A stretch of 64,000 bases of DNA from Chitinophagales bacterium (GTDB lineage Bacteria > Bacteroidota > Bacteroidia > Chitinophagales > Saprospiraceae): contig JAAFJY010000003.1 of NCBI GenBank assembly GCA_013299105.1, positions 1-64,000 of the forward strand. Reading direction: 5' to 3'. The notes beneath the pieces are model-generated. The model saw nothing but the letters and a program-made list of their open reading frames with translations, had not been told where the DNA came from and made no database searches. Shown here piece by piece: positions 1 to 8,455 of the stretch (positions are counted from its first letter, which is position 1; every line of letters starts with the position of its first letter). The position numbers were made by a program, and so were the translations under genes.

Positions 1-82
1 AAAAGAACATCAAAAACATCAGATTGGCCAAAAGTCAGGCTAATAATTAGAAAAAAACAACATATGAAAGCACGACTTTGCG

Positions 83-240
83 CTCAGTGCACCCACTGAG
101 CTGGGAGTGCTGTCCAAAGTCTAAAAGGGTTGAAATGTTGAAAAGAGGTGCTTCGATTAAAGTCCCGAGACCGCAAAGCGAGCCAATTCTGCAATTCTTT
201 CAAATTCTGGTTTAGACAAAAATCCTGGTTTAGACAAAAA
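83..240. repeat. Dispersed-repeat patch at left edge
   Basis: The first 338 bases hold no gene I can support. A 7-bp hairpin (CTCAGTG at 83-89, CACTGAG at 94-100) is followed by an R3-type stretch (ggttgaaatgttgaaaagag near 129-148, then a cttcgatt tail) and by two direct copies of ctggtttagacaaaaa (about 207-222 and 225-240). The last motif, as its complement tgtctRaaccag, recurs twice at 24.59-24.63 kb and resembles the tgtctgaact of the 2.5-3.0 kb array. A reading frame ending in TAG at 48-50 could be the tail of an upstream gene, but this cannot be judged from 16 codons. Confidence 0.5.
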
Positions 241-338
241 AATCCACTCCCAGTCCTTTTGCAAGCCACTTGACCATTTTTCACAACAAGAAGTCGTTTT
301 CCTGTGTTTTTACTATATTCCGCTGGTAAATCCATATT

Positions 339-2321
339 ATGAAGAAGGCATCCTTGCTGATCACCCTGTTTTTAGCCCTGATTTTCACTGCTTGTGCAGG
401 CCTCGACGCTGTGCGCGATGGCAAAACGGCCTACGATGCCAAACAATACAGTGTAGCGGTAGGTCTTTTGCGCAAAGAATTCAACAAAGCCAAAACCCGC
501 GCCGAAAAAGGCAAAATCGCCTTCATGCTCGGTGAATCGTACAAGGCCTTGTCCAAAACGGAGGAATGCTTGGATTGGTACCAAAAAGCCTACGACAACT
601 CCAGCAACACCGACGCCCTGCGCGAAAAAGCCCTGGCCCTCAAACGCGCCGAACGCTACCCTGAGGCCAAAGAAGCCTTCAAAAACCTAGGCATAGAGAT
701 CGGCAGCCCTTATGAATTCAAGCGCGAAATCACCGCCTGTGATGTGGCTGAGGGTTGGAAAAAAATCAAAATCCCCGAATACACCGTCGAAGCCAGTACC
801 TTCAATAGCCCCAAGGCAGACTACGCGCCCGTTTTTTTCAAAGACGGCCAAATGGTCATCAGCTCGGACCGCCCGGAATCGACGGGCGACAAAAAGGTAT
901 ATGCCTGGACGGGCAACGACTTCTCCGACCTCTTTACCGTAGACCCCAAGTCGGGCGATGCCAAAAAATTTGCCCCCATCATCAATACCCTCAACAACGA
1001 GGGCACAGCCTGTTTCAACCAGGATTTTACCGAAATGTACTTCACGCGTTGCAGCGGGGGGAAGAAGGAAAATGCGTATTGCAAAATCATGCTCAGCCTT
1101 TTCGATGGGACCAATTGGAGCGCACCTGAGCAGCTTTCTTTTCAGTTGCCAGAGGTCAATTACGGCCATCCTTGCTTGTCGGCGGATGGGAAAAGCCTTT
1201 ATTTTTCGGCTCAACACCCCGATGGTTGGGGTGGGCACGACATCTGGATGTCCGCACGCATTGGCAGCGAGTGGACCGAGCCCAAAATCCTCAGCCGGGC
1301 CATCAATACCCTCGGCAACGAGATGTTTCCCTACCTGGACCAAGACACCCTGTACTTCTCTTCGGATAACCATCCTGGCATGGGGGGATTGGATATTTTT
1401 CGGACTTATCGCTTGAAAAATGGCGATTGGGCCCCGGTTTTCAACCTCAAACCGCCGCTCAATTCTGGGGCAGATGACTTTGCTTACCTGATTGATTACC
1501 AGGCCAAGCGCGATACTGGTGTGCTCAGTGTGGGCTATTTTACCAGCAACCGCCAAGGGCAGGACGATATTTTTGGTTTTGTGAAAAGAAAGGTGCCACC
1601 ACCGCCCGTACCTGTCGTGGTAATACCAAAAGACAAGCCCAAACTCAAGCTGATTTTGGAGGGCACCGTTTTGGAAAAAATCTATGCCGAGGCCAATAAC
1701 CCCAACAGCAAGGTTTTGGGTCGTAAGCCTTTGCCTGGCTCGAAGGTCGATATCAAAATCGGCAACAAGAACGAAACTGTAACAGTAGGAGAGGAGGGCC
1801 AATTCCGCCTTGACTTGAGCGACAATACCGACTACAATTTCCTGGCCAGCAAGGATGGTTACCTGAAAAACACGGCCAAATTCAGCACCAAGGGCATCGC
1901 CAAAGACCCCAATGCCACCGAGCAGGTGTTTGAAATCGAAATCGTGCTCGACAAGGTTTTCCTCGACAAGGAAATCCGCCTCGAAAACATCTACTACAAC
2001 TACGACAAGTGGGACATCCGCGACGACGCCAAGCCCACCCTCGACCGCCTGGCCGAAATCCTGACCTTGAACTCGACCATCAAAATCCAGTTGGCCTCGC
2101 ATACCGACTGCCGGGGTACCGATACCTACAACGAAGACCTTTCGCAAAAACGCGCCCAATCGGTGGTGGATTACCTGATCTCCAAGGGCATCGACCAAGC
2201 GCGATTGGAGCCACGCGGCTACGGCGAAGGAGTGCCGGAGGCAGGCTGCGCTTGTGCGAGGTGTACGGAAGACGAGCACCAGCTTAATCGTCGGACGACG
2301 TTTAAGATTCTTGGGCAGTGA
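339..2321 (+). CDS. PorE-like OmpA-family lipoprotein (TPR, PD40 propeller, CRD, OmpA)
   Basis: Predicted outer-membrane lipoprotein that grips peptidoglycan. The N-terminus is a lipoprotein signal with lipobox Cys19 (FTAC). Domain order as read: TPR-like helices (about 25-115), PD40/WD-type blades with repeated SADGKSLYFS-like motifs (about 150-420), a carboxypeptidase-regulatory-like sheet (about 440-540) and a C-terminal OmpA domain (about 545-660). The OmpA domain keeps the peptidoglycan-binding pair Asp590 and Arg605, 15 residues apart. The same order is known for PorE, the T9SS component that ties the PorKN ring to the cell wall. That role is inferred: many Bacteroidota paralogues share the architecture, and porK/L/M/N are not in the window. 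It stands alone, with no partner downstream. The ATG fits the signal peptide. Confidence 0.8.
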   Translation: MKKASLLITLFLALIFTACAGLDAVRDGKTAYDAKQYSVAVGLLRKEFNKAKTRAEKGKIAFMLGESYKALSKTEECLDWYQKAYDNSSNTDALREKALALKRAERYPEAKEAFKNLGIEIGSPYEFKREITACDVAEGWKKIKIPEYTVEASTFNSPKADYAPVFFKDGQMVISSDRPESTGDKKVYAWTGNDFSDLFTVDPKSGDAKKFAPIINTLNNEGTACFNQDFTEMYFTRCSGGKKENAYCKIMLSLFDGTNWSAPEQLSFQLPEVNYGHPCLSADGKSLYFSAQHPDGWGGHDIWMSARIGSEWTEPKILSRAINTLGNEMFPYLDQDTLYFSSDNHPGMGGLDIFRTYRLKNGDWAPVFNLKPPLNSGADDFAYLIDYQAKRDTGVLSVGYFTSNRQGQDDIFGFVKRKVPPPPVPVVVIPKDKPKLKLILEGTVLEKIYAEANNPNSKVLGRKPLPGSKVDIKIGNKNETVTVGEEGQFRLDLSDNTDYNFLASKDGYLKNTAKFSTKGIAKDPNATEQVFEIEIVLDKVFLDKEIRLENIYYNYDKWDIRDDAKPTLDRLAEILTLNSTIKIQLASHTDCRGTDTYNEDLSQKRAQSVVDYLISKGIDQARLEPRGYGEGVPEAGCACARCTEDEHQLNRRTTFKILGQ

Positions 2322-2382
2322 AGTAGCTGGTTTGACGTTGACTTTTGAAGGTTGAAGTCGCCAGCATGACGTTGACTTTTTG

Positions 2383-2436
2383 ACTTACGACTTACGAGTG
2401 ACGACATACGACTTACGAAGTGGGGCTCGCTGGGGA
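2383..2436 (+). repeat. R4 dispersed repeat (TTACGAC heptamers + GGGCTCGCTGG tail)
   Basis: Short tandem units of the type acttacgacttacga are followed by the conserved tail gtggggctcgctgggga. Other copies lie at about 20998, 21101, 21211, 30266, 58037 and 62661. The copy begins about 60 bases after the stop codon of the OmpA-family gene. Confidence 0.75.
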
Positions 2437-2494
2437 GAATTGTAGGTGGCTTGAGAATTGGGAGTTACGGCTCAAGCACTTATGGTCATCTATC

Positions 2495-2998
2495 TGTCTG
2501 AACTGTGATTTTTGTGATTTTTATGATGTCCATGATGCGAGTGTGAATTTGACCTACCAACGTTGGGGACCTACGGCCCCGCTGAGCGCGATGTTTACAT
2601 TTGGGCTACCAATGTTAGGGACCTACGGTCCCACAGCATGATCTTGATTGACCGTCATGTTGGCCTCATGTATCTCACAAAAATCACAGCCATCACAGTT
2701 CAGACAAAAGGTGGTGGTCAAGGTCATACTGGTATCACGTGCCTCACAAAAATCACAGCGATTACAGTTCAGACAGAAAAGTGATGGTCAATGTCATGTT
2801 GGCCTCATGTATCTCACAAAAATCACAGCGATTACAGTTCAGACAGAAAAGTGATGGTCAATGTCATGTTGGCCTCATGTATCTCACAAAAATCATAAAA
2901 ATCACAGTTCAGACAAAAGGTGGTGGTCAACGTCATACTGGTATCATTTGCCTCACAAAAATCACAGCCATCACAGTTCAGACAAAAAGTCATGCAAG
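2495..2998 (+). repeat. Five-unit 70-bp tandem array
   Basis: The anchor ctcacaaaaatcac occurs at 2674, 2743, 2813, 2883 and 2952, so the period is 69-70 bp. Each unit ends in cagttcagaca. Units vary between tgttggcctcatgtat and tactggtatca forms just before the anchor; units 3 and 4 are almost identical. An inverted single copy (tgtctgaactgtgattttt) lies at 2495-2513, so the array can pair with its own upstream flank. The array ends about 10 bases before the rhodanese promoter. The open frames across it are by-products of a period that is sometimes a multiple of three; none resembles a protein. Confidence 0.85.
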
Positions 2999-3005
2999 AA
3001 ATCTT

Positions 3006-3013
3006 TACCTTTG
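3006..3013 (+). promoter_or_regulatory. Bacteroidota -7 promoter element for the rhodanese gene
   Basis: TACCTTTG matches the Bacteroidota -7 consensus TAnnTTTG exactly and lies 31 bases upstream of the ATG at 3044. No good -33 TTTG is seen; that position falls in the last unit of the 70-bp array, so the array may set the upstream part of this promoter. Confidence 0.6.
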
Positions 3014-3043
3014 CAGCTCCCGATCCAGCCAAAAACCACGACC

Positions 3044-3574
3044 ATGCAACTCCAGAAAATCCTCATCCTCTTGCTCATTTTAGCTGCCCCCCTCACTGTG
3101 CTCCTCGCCCAAAAGCGACCCGCCAATCGCCAGGGGCACTGCGAAAATGCCCAATTTGATAAAAAAGTAGCCAGTATGCTGAAATTCAGCGTACCCGCCA
3201 TCGACGTGAAAACCCTCAAAGACTACCCCCAACCCTACCTCCTGCTCGACGCCCGCGAGCCCGAAGAATACCAGGTGAGCCACCTGCCCCAAGCCCAAAA
3301 CTGCGGCTACCAGGATTTTGACCTGAAAAAATGGGAAAAATTGGACAAAAAACAACTCGTGATCGTCTATTGCTCCATCGGCTACCGCTCCGAAAAAATT
3401 GCCGAAAAACTAAAAGCTGCGGGCTTTACCCAGGTGATGAACCTGTACGGGAGCATCTTTGAGTGGGTGAATCGGGGGTATCCATTGGCTGGTGCGGAGC
3501 CTGGTAAGGTGCATACTTACAATAAGGAGTGGGGGAAGATGGTGGAGGAGGGGAAGGTGAAAAGGGTATGGTGA
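3044..3574 (+). CDS. Secreted rhodanese-like domain protein
   Basis: A 176-residue exported protein with one rhodanese fold. The signal peptide covers about residues 1-22 (hydrophobic LLLILAAPLTVLLA, then Q). The rhodanese domain follows, with LLLDAREPEEY and the active-site loop VYCSIGYRS, whose Cys110 is the sulfur-carrying or redox cysteine. Single-domain rhodaneses transfer sulfane sulfur or act as thiol oxidoreductases; the substrate is not known. The frame stays open upstream to 2861 through the 70-bp array, but ATG 3044 gives a proper signal peptide and sits just downstream of TACCTTTG. The gene meets the CHAT operon tail to tail: its TGA ends at 3574 and the next stop starts at 3575. 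Confidence 0.85.
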   Translation: MQLQKILILLLILAAPLTVLLAQKRPANRQGHCENAQFDKKVASMLKFSVPAIDVKTLKDYPQPYLLLDAREPEEYQVSHLPQAQNCGYQDFDLKKWEKLDKKQLVIVYCSIGYRSEKIAEKLKAAGFTQVMNLYGSIFEWVNRGYPLAGAEPGKVHTYNKEWGKMVEEGKVKRVW

Positions 3575-4165
3575 TTAGGTTGGTTTTTGGAGGAGGACGG
3601 GGAGGTGGGCCTGCTCGTTTTCATCAGCTTCTAGACTAGCCTGAGCTAAACTAAAAGCATATGGCACATCATTAGGGTAATTAGCCAATCCACGATATAA
3701 ACTCTCGGCAAATTTTATAGCTACTGAGTCCTTTACATCAGCTTTCATTCCAATGACATAAGGCACTTCAGCTTGCAATGCCTTTGCTTGGTCTTCGGAG
3801 TAGCATGAATTCAGTACAACTATATCTAAGTCAAATTTTTTTCGCATGAGTGTGAATATTTTATTTAATACTTCTGCTCTGACTAATTTGGCGTTTTTTT
3901 CTTCATCTATAAAAAAAATACCACCTGATTTATTCTCTTTATTACCTTGTTGCCCATGACCAGAAAAATGAACAATTCGAGGTTTATATAAATCTAGCAT
4001 AAATGGCAATGATGTAGGCGTGATTGATTCTCCTAAAACTAAATCGAAATGATTTATTTTTCCATCCTTTTGTAAAGCCATATGTATGCCAACAAATTCT
4101 GATTTCCATTGAGTCAATGCAAAATCTTGAGGACTAGAGGCTAAGAAGAGAATTTTGTCTCTCAT
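3575..4165 (-). CDS. Short CHAT-domain (caspase-like) protease
   Basis: A 196-residue protein that is a CHAT domain and nothing else. Visible: the opening strand KILFLASSP, the histidine motif HFSGHGQQG (His70), and the cysteine motif VVLNSCYSED (Cys121), which together form the expected His-Cys dyad of clan CD proteases. It is a close paralogue of the second half of the upstream gene (long shared runs around the Cys motif and PYVIGMKADVKDS), so a tandem duplication with loss of the N-terminal module is likely. It follows that gene by 61 bp, probably in one operon. A 13-codon frame (MIDNLEMQQKLPE) ends in a TGA overlapping this ATG. Target unknown. The gene looks more AT-rich than its neighbours. 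Confidence 0.85.
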   Translation of the reverse strand: MRDKILFLASSPQDFALTQWKSEFVGIHMALQKDGKINHFDLVLGESITPTSLPFMLDLYKPRIVHFSGHGQQGNKENKSGGIFFIDEEKNAKLVRAEVLNKIFTLMRKKFDLDIVVLNSCYSEDQAKALQAEVPYVIGMKADVKDSVAIKFAESLYRGLANYPNDVPYAFSLAQASLEADENEQAHLPVLLQKPT

Positions 4166-4226
4166 TCTGGCAGTTTTTGTTGCATCTCCAAATTATCAAT
4201 CATTCGAGTTCAATTTAATGATATAG

Positions 4227-5246
4227 TTAGTCCTTTTTTTTAAGAATTACAGGCAAATCTACCTGATCCATCCCCAGCAATTCCAAATCTACCACCGCCA
4301 ACTCAAAAGCATAAGGTACATCATCAGGATGATTGGCCAGACCTCGGTACAGGCCCTCTGCAAATTGAATAGCCACCGAGTCTTTTACATCAGCTTTCAT
4401 ACCAATAATGTATGGTACTTCTGCTTGCAATGCTTTGGCTTGGTCCTCAGAGTAGCATGAGTTTAGTACCACAATATCTAAGCTGAACTTTTGGCGCATG
4501 AGCTTAAAAAGCTTGGCAAGTGCTTCTGCTTTGACTAATTTAGCTTCTTTGGTGTTTTCATCCTCAAGGAAAATACCACCTGCTGCGTTAATCGAATTTG
4601 CTTGCTGACCATGACCTGAAAAGTGGATAATTTTAGGTTTGTGCTTCAATATCGATTCTTGCAACAGACGAACATCTACTGCACGATAAGAAAATAGCTC
4701 AAAATTATTGGGAGTGCTTTGCAAGCTTTGACTGATATTCGTGAATTCATTTTTCCATTGTAATCGAGCCTGGTCCGACGGACTAGAAGCCAAAAACAAA
4801 ATAGTATCCTTCTTCTTTTCAGACTCGTTAGCTTGAGTAGGTTGCCCAGTATTGACGTTGATTGTAGAATTCTCAGCCCCTTGAATCACGATATTTCCAC
4901 TACCATTAGTCACCACTGAATTACCAGTACTCCCCCCATTTCCACTAGTCACACCCTCCGCCTCAATCTCCACATCCGCCCCATATTTCTTTTCCGCTCG
5001 CCCAATGTGATAGTTCAAAGCATTGCGCTTTTGGGCCTCTTCTATGATGCGGTTCTCACCGCTGATCATTCGATTCGCAGTCTGCTGCTCCAAGCCAGTC
5101 AATCCCCCCAAAAACAAAATCATATCATTTTGCAGGCCCTTGTCGGCTTTTTCTTCGGCAAAATCGCGGAGGGTTTCGGCTACTTGGCGCAGTTCATTCT
5201 GGGCGTTCAGGTCGCGGAGGTAGGAAAAGAGTTTTACTTTTGGCAT
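4227..5246 (-). CDS. CHAT protease with N-terminal helical adaptor-like module
   Basis: A 339-residue cytoplasmic protein with no signal peptide. Residues 1-90 are helical and end in a pattern (LGGLTGLEQQ..ISGENRIIEEAQKRNALNYHI) reminiscent of effector-associated domains that recruit effectors in bacterial conflict systems. Residues 95-135 are a Gly/Asn/Ser linker with GNIVIQGAENSTINVN, a motif type that often separates such adaptors from effectors. Residues 145-339 are the CHAT domain with His212 (SGHG) and Cys264 (NSCYSED). It is first in the operon, behind a -7 element at 5285-5292. Assignment as an adaptor-linked protease is solid by motif; a defence or regulated-death role is inference. 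No STAND ATPase, TIR or gasdermin partner is adjacent. Confidence 0.85.
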   Translation of the reverse strand: MPKVKLFSYLRDLNAQNELRQVAETLRDFAEEKADKGLQNDMILFLGGLTGLEQQTANRMISGENRIIEEAQKRNALNYHIGRAEKKYGADVEIEAEGVTSGNGGSTGNSVVTNGSGNIVIQGAENSTINVNTGQPTQANESEKKKDTILFLASSPSDQARLQWKNEFTNISQSLQSTPNNFELFSYRAVDVRLLQESILKHKPKIIHFSGHGQQANSINAAGGIFLEDENTKEAKLVKAEALAKLFKLMRQKFSLDIVVLNSCYSEDQAKALQAEVPYIIGMKADVKDSVAIQFAEGLYRGLANHPDDVPYAFELAVVDLELLGMDQVDLPVILKKKD

Positions 5247-5284
5247 GGATTGGTGTAATTGTGCGTGTCAAAACGATGTTTTTG

Positions 5285-5314
5285 CAAATTTAATTTTATT
5301 TTTCATGCCGGAAA
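5285..5314 (-). promoter_or_regulatory. Promoter of the CHAT operon
   Basis: On the minus strand TAAATTTG (5285-5292) is an exact -7 match, 38 bases before the start codon. An 18-base spacer separates it from TTTC (5311-5314), a weak -33 element. An R3 repeat begins directly upstream. Confidence 0.55.
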
Positions 5315-5670
5315 GGTTGAAGGGTTGAAATGTTGAAGAGTTGAAAAGAAGGGTTTCAAATGATGACCTGAGATTAGCTCTTTTTGATAACGAAAGCGCT
5401 TATTTTCAACCATTTTCCAAAACCAGAACAAAATCGCTTAATCAAAGTCATGGTTAAAGTGATGGTCAACGTCATTTTTGCAATCCGTGAAAATCCGCAA
5501 GATTGTGTGTGGAGTGTGAAAGTGTGAGTTCGGGTGTGTGGGCTTCGAGATCAATTTTTCGTCTTAGTCAATTGAAAACGGGGTTTCCCCACACTCACAC
5601 CCAAACATACACACCCAAACCCAATTTCATCCGTGTGCTAAAAATGCCTCGCGCAGCGGGGCCCTCCCAT
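5305..5670 (+). repeat. R3 heptamer array followed by R1 head + R2 long-arm repeat
   Basis: About 5314-5350 holds R3 (ggttgaagggttgaaatg units with a gaagggtttc tail). From about 5448 the R1 head (gtcaacgtcat..gcaatccgtgaaaatcc) leads into R2: a TG-rich arm (about 5503-5545), a gggcttcga element, and a CA-rich arm (about 5588-5625) complementary to the first. It ends with the hairpin CCTCGC-gca-GCGGGG (5647-5661). Other R2 copies: 31.27-31.52 kb (inverted) and 58.27-58.52 kb. No gene is seen in 5247-5702. Confidence 0.8.
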
Positions 5671-5702
5671 CCGAGGCTACCTACATCTAAACAAACAAAA
5701 AC

Positions 5703-8447
5703 ATGAGACCAGTCCTACTCTTTTGCCTGCTGTTGGGCACTTTGTCCACTTTTGCCCAAACTACCCTGTACGACCTCACTTGCGACCACCTCAAAAACCC
5801 GCTGGGGCATGGCAGCCCGCAGCCGCGCCTGAGCTGGAAACTGCGCAGCTCCCAGCGCAATACCCTGCAAAGTGCTTACCAAATCCGGGTAGCCAGTTCG
5901 GCGATTTTTGACGCCAAGAGCCTGGTTTGGGACTCTGGCAAGCGCATGAGTGAGGAATCGATTTTGCAAAATTACGCCGGACCAGCCCTGCAAGCTGGGC
6001 GGCGCTACCATTGGCAGGTCCGAATTTGGGACCAAAATGGCCAGGAATCACCCTGGAGCGAAACGGCCTGGTGGGAAATGGGCCTACTCAGTGCCCAAGA
6101 CTGGCAAGCCCAGTGGATTGATCCCGAAAAGGAGATCGATGTGAAAAAATCCAACCCCGCGTCCTACCTGCGCAAGGCTTTTGCCCTGAATAAAAAAGTA
6201 CAATCAGCGCGCCTCTACGTGGCCAGCCGGGGCCTGCACGAAATGTACCTCAATGGCCAAAGGGTGAGCGATGTGTGTTTTGCGCCCGGTTGGACGGCCT
6301 ACCAAGACCACCTGCAATATTTCACTTACGACGTAACCAGCCTGCTCAAAACTGGCCCCAATGCCCTGGGGGCCGTGATGGGCGACGGTTGGTACCGGGG
6401 TTTCCTGGCCTGGGAAAACAACCGCAATGTGTATGGCGAACGTCTGGCCTTGCTGGCGCAGTTGCAAGTGACTTTCAGCGACGGCAGCAAGCAAATGATC
6501 GTATCGGATGGCACCTGGAAAGCCACGACCAATGGCCCGATTTTGAAATCCGACATCTACAACGGCGAACATTACGATGCCCGCAAGGAATTGCCCAATT
6601 GGGCCAACGCTTCCTACAACGACGCGGCCTGGTGGCCCGTAAAAGTAGCCGAATACCCCAAAAACAACCTGGTCGCGCCCCAAGGCCCGCCCGTGCGCCG
6701 CATCGAGGAGGTAAAGGCCAAAAAAGTGTTCAGCACCCCACAAGGCGATTTGGTAGTCGATTTTGGCCAAAACCTCACTGGCCGGGTGCGTTTTACCCTG
6801 CAAGCCAATGCTGGGGATACCCTGCGCATCGAACACGCCGAGGTCTTGGACAAAAAAGGCAATTTTTACAATGCCAACATGCGTGCCGCCAAAACGGAAA
6901 TTGTCTATACTTTCAAGGGCGGTGGGCCGGAGACCTACGAGCCCTTTTTTACCTTCATGGGCTACCGCTACATTCGGGTGAAAGGTTGGAAAGGCGACTT
7001 GCCACTGGGTGCCATTACTTCTTGGGTCATGCATTCAGACATGCCCAAAACCGGGGAATTCACCTGTTCGGATCCACTGCTGAACCAATTGCAACAAAAC
7101 ATCCAATGGGGCCAACGCGGCAATTTCCTGGACGTGCCCACCGATTGCCCCCAACGCGACGAACGCCTGGGTTGGACGGGCGATGCGCAAGCTTTTTCGC
7201 GCACCGCAGCCTTCAATTACCAGGTGGCAGGCTTTTTCCACAAGTGGCTGGATGACCTCATCGCTGACCAGGGCATCAACGGCGGCGTGCCATTTGTGAT
7301 CCCCGATGTGTTGCAAAAAAACCGTACGGCAACCTTTGGTGCTTCTAAGCTCGGCGAAATCAATGGATCGGCGGGTTGGGGCGACGTGGCCCACATCATG
7401 CCCTGGAACCTGTACCTGATCTACGGCGACAAGCAATTGCTGGCCCGCCAATATGCTTCGATGCAAAAATGGGCCACTTTTATTGAATCAAATTCCAAAA
7501 ACAACCTGTGGCAGAGTGGCTTCCATTTCGCCGACTGGCTGTTTTACCAGCCCCGCACGGAGCAGTTCACGGAAAAAAATGGCTATACCGATACCTATTA
7601 CATCTCCTCGGCTTTTTATGCCCTGAGCATCGATCACTTGCGCAAGGCCGCCCGGGTTTTGGGCAAAAGTGACGACGAAGCCCGCTATGCTGCCCAATTC
7701 GAGCGCATCAAAGCGGCATTTAACCACGAATATGTAGCGCCATCGGGCCGCACGGTGTCTGATTCTCAAACCTCGTATGTCTTGGGCCTGATGTTCGACT
7801 TGTTCAAAGACGAAAACCGGGAAGCGGCGGTACAGCAGCTGGTTAGCGACATCAAAGGCCGCCGGAACCACCTCAGTACGGGGTTTTTGGGTACGCCTTA
7901 TTTGTGCCACGTACTTTCCGACAATGGCCAAACCAAAGTGGCTTACGACTTGCTGATGCAGCAAACTTACCCTTCCTGGTTGTATCCCGTAAAAATGGGG
8001 GCCACCACCATTTGGGAGCGTTGGGACGGGATTCGCACCGATACCAGCTTCCAAGAGGTGAGCATGAACTCCTTCAACCACTACGCTTACGGAGCCATTG
8101 GCGATTGGATGTACCGCGTGGTGGCGGGCCTGGAGATCGGCAAGCCCGGGTACAAGCACATCCTGATCCAACCGCAACCCAGCGACACCTTGTCGAGGGC
8201 CAAGGTGGTGTTCCAGAGCAGCTACGGCGAGATCATTTCTTCCTGGGAAAGGGTAGGGGAAAAGCTGATGATGAACGTTAAAATCCCGGCCAATACCACT
8301 GCCACCGTGACTTTACCCACCGATGACCCCTTCAGTGTTCGGGAAGGCGGAGTAGCACCGATGAACATGCTGAAAACCAAGACCGGAGTACAATTGGAGG
8401 TAGGCTCCGGGGAGTACCAGTTTGAGTGTAAGTACCGGAGGATGTGA
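5703..8447 (+). CDS. Secreted GH78 alpha-L-rhamnosidase
   Basis: A 914-residue enzyme predicted to remove terminal alpha-L-rhamnose from pectic side chains or rhamnosylated compounds. A signal peptide (LLFCLLLGTLSTFAQ) is followed by an Ig-like domain (PRLSWKL..QSAYQIRVAS, about 20-130), the rhamnosidase N-terminal beta domain (SARLYVASRGLHEMYLNG, about 155-330), a concanavalin-like sheet, and the (alpha/alpha)6 barrel from about 450. The barrel carries the hallmark DVPTDCPQRDERLGWTGD (RDER at 485-488). The length is normal for GH78. No anchor or T9SS tail is seen, so it is probably periplasmic or released. It is monocistronic; the next gene, a GH5 lipoprotein, lies 545 bp on. Confidence 0.93.
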   Translation: MRPVLLFCLLLGTLSTFAQTTLYDLTCDHLKNPLGHGSPQPRLSWKLRSSQRNTLQSAYQIRVASSAIFDAKSLVWDSGKRMSEESILQNYAGPALQAGRRYHWQVRIWDQNGQESPWSETAWWEMGLLSAQDWQAQWIDPEKEIDVKKSNPASYLRKAFALNKKVQSARLYVASRGLHEMYLNGQRVSDVCFAPGWTAYQDHLQYFTYDVTSLLKTGPNALGAVMGDGWYRGFLAWENNRNVYGERLALLAQLQVTFSDGSKQMIVSDGTWKATTNGPILKSDIYNGEHYDARKELPNWANASYNDAAWWPVKVAEYPKNNLVAPQGPPVRRIEEVKAKKVFSTPQGDLVVDFGQNLTGRVRFTLQANAGDTLRIEHAEVLDKKGNFYNANMRAAKTEIVYTFKGGGPETYEPFFTFMGYRYIRVKGWKGDLPLGAITSWVMHSDMPKTGEFTCSDPLLNQLQQNIQWGQRGNFLDVPTDCPQRDERLGWTGDAQAFSRTAAFNYQVAGFFHKWLDDLIADQGINGGVPFVIPDVLQKNRTATFGASKLGEINGSAGWGDVAHIMPWNLYLIYGDKQLLARQYASMQKWATFIESNSKNNLWQSGFHFADWLFYQPRTEQFTEKNGYTDTYYISSAFYALSIDHLRKAARVLGKSDDEARYAAQFERIKAAFNHEYVAPSGRTVSDSQTSYVLGLMFDLFKDENREAAVQQLVSDIKGRRNHLSTGFLGTPYLCHVLSDNGQTKVAYDLLMQQTYPSWLYPVKMGATTIWERWDGIRTDTSFQEVSMNSFNHYAYGAIGDWMYRVVAGLEIGKPGYKHILIQPQPSDTLSRAKVVFQSSYGEIISSWERVGEKLMMNVKIPANTTATVTLPTDDPFSVREGGVAPMNMLKTKTGVQLEVGSGEYQFECKYRRM

Positions 8448-8455
8448 GGGGGAGT

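Noticed and set aside
1-50. Possible tail of an upstream plus-strand gene
   Set aside because: Sixteen codons before a TAG are too few to support a gene call.
84-335. Minus-strand frame of 83 codons at the left edge
   Set aside because: It consists mostly of R3 and tgtctRaaccag repeat DNA; the same CLNQ-type peptide arises at 24.6 kb from the same repeat.
687-2279. Long minus-strand open frame opposite the OmpA-family gene
   Set aside because: It mirrors a GC-rich coding frame; its translation has no domain or signal, while the plus strand shows a full lipoprotein with OmpA motifs.
2420-2950. Short plus-strand frames across the 70-bp array
   Set aside because: They share repeated peptide pieces because the DNA is repeated; no start signal or family features.
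2650-2998. CRISPR-like array
   Set aside because: Units are 70 bp and similar along their whole length, so there are no unique spacers, and no cas gene is present.
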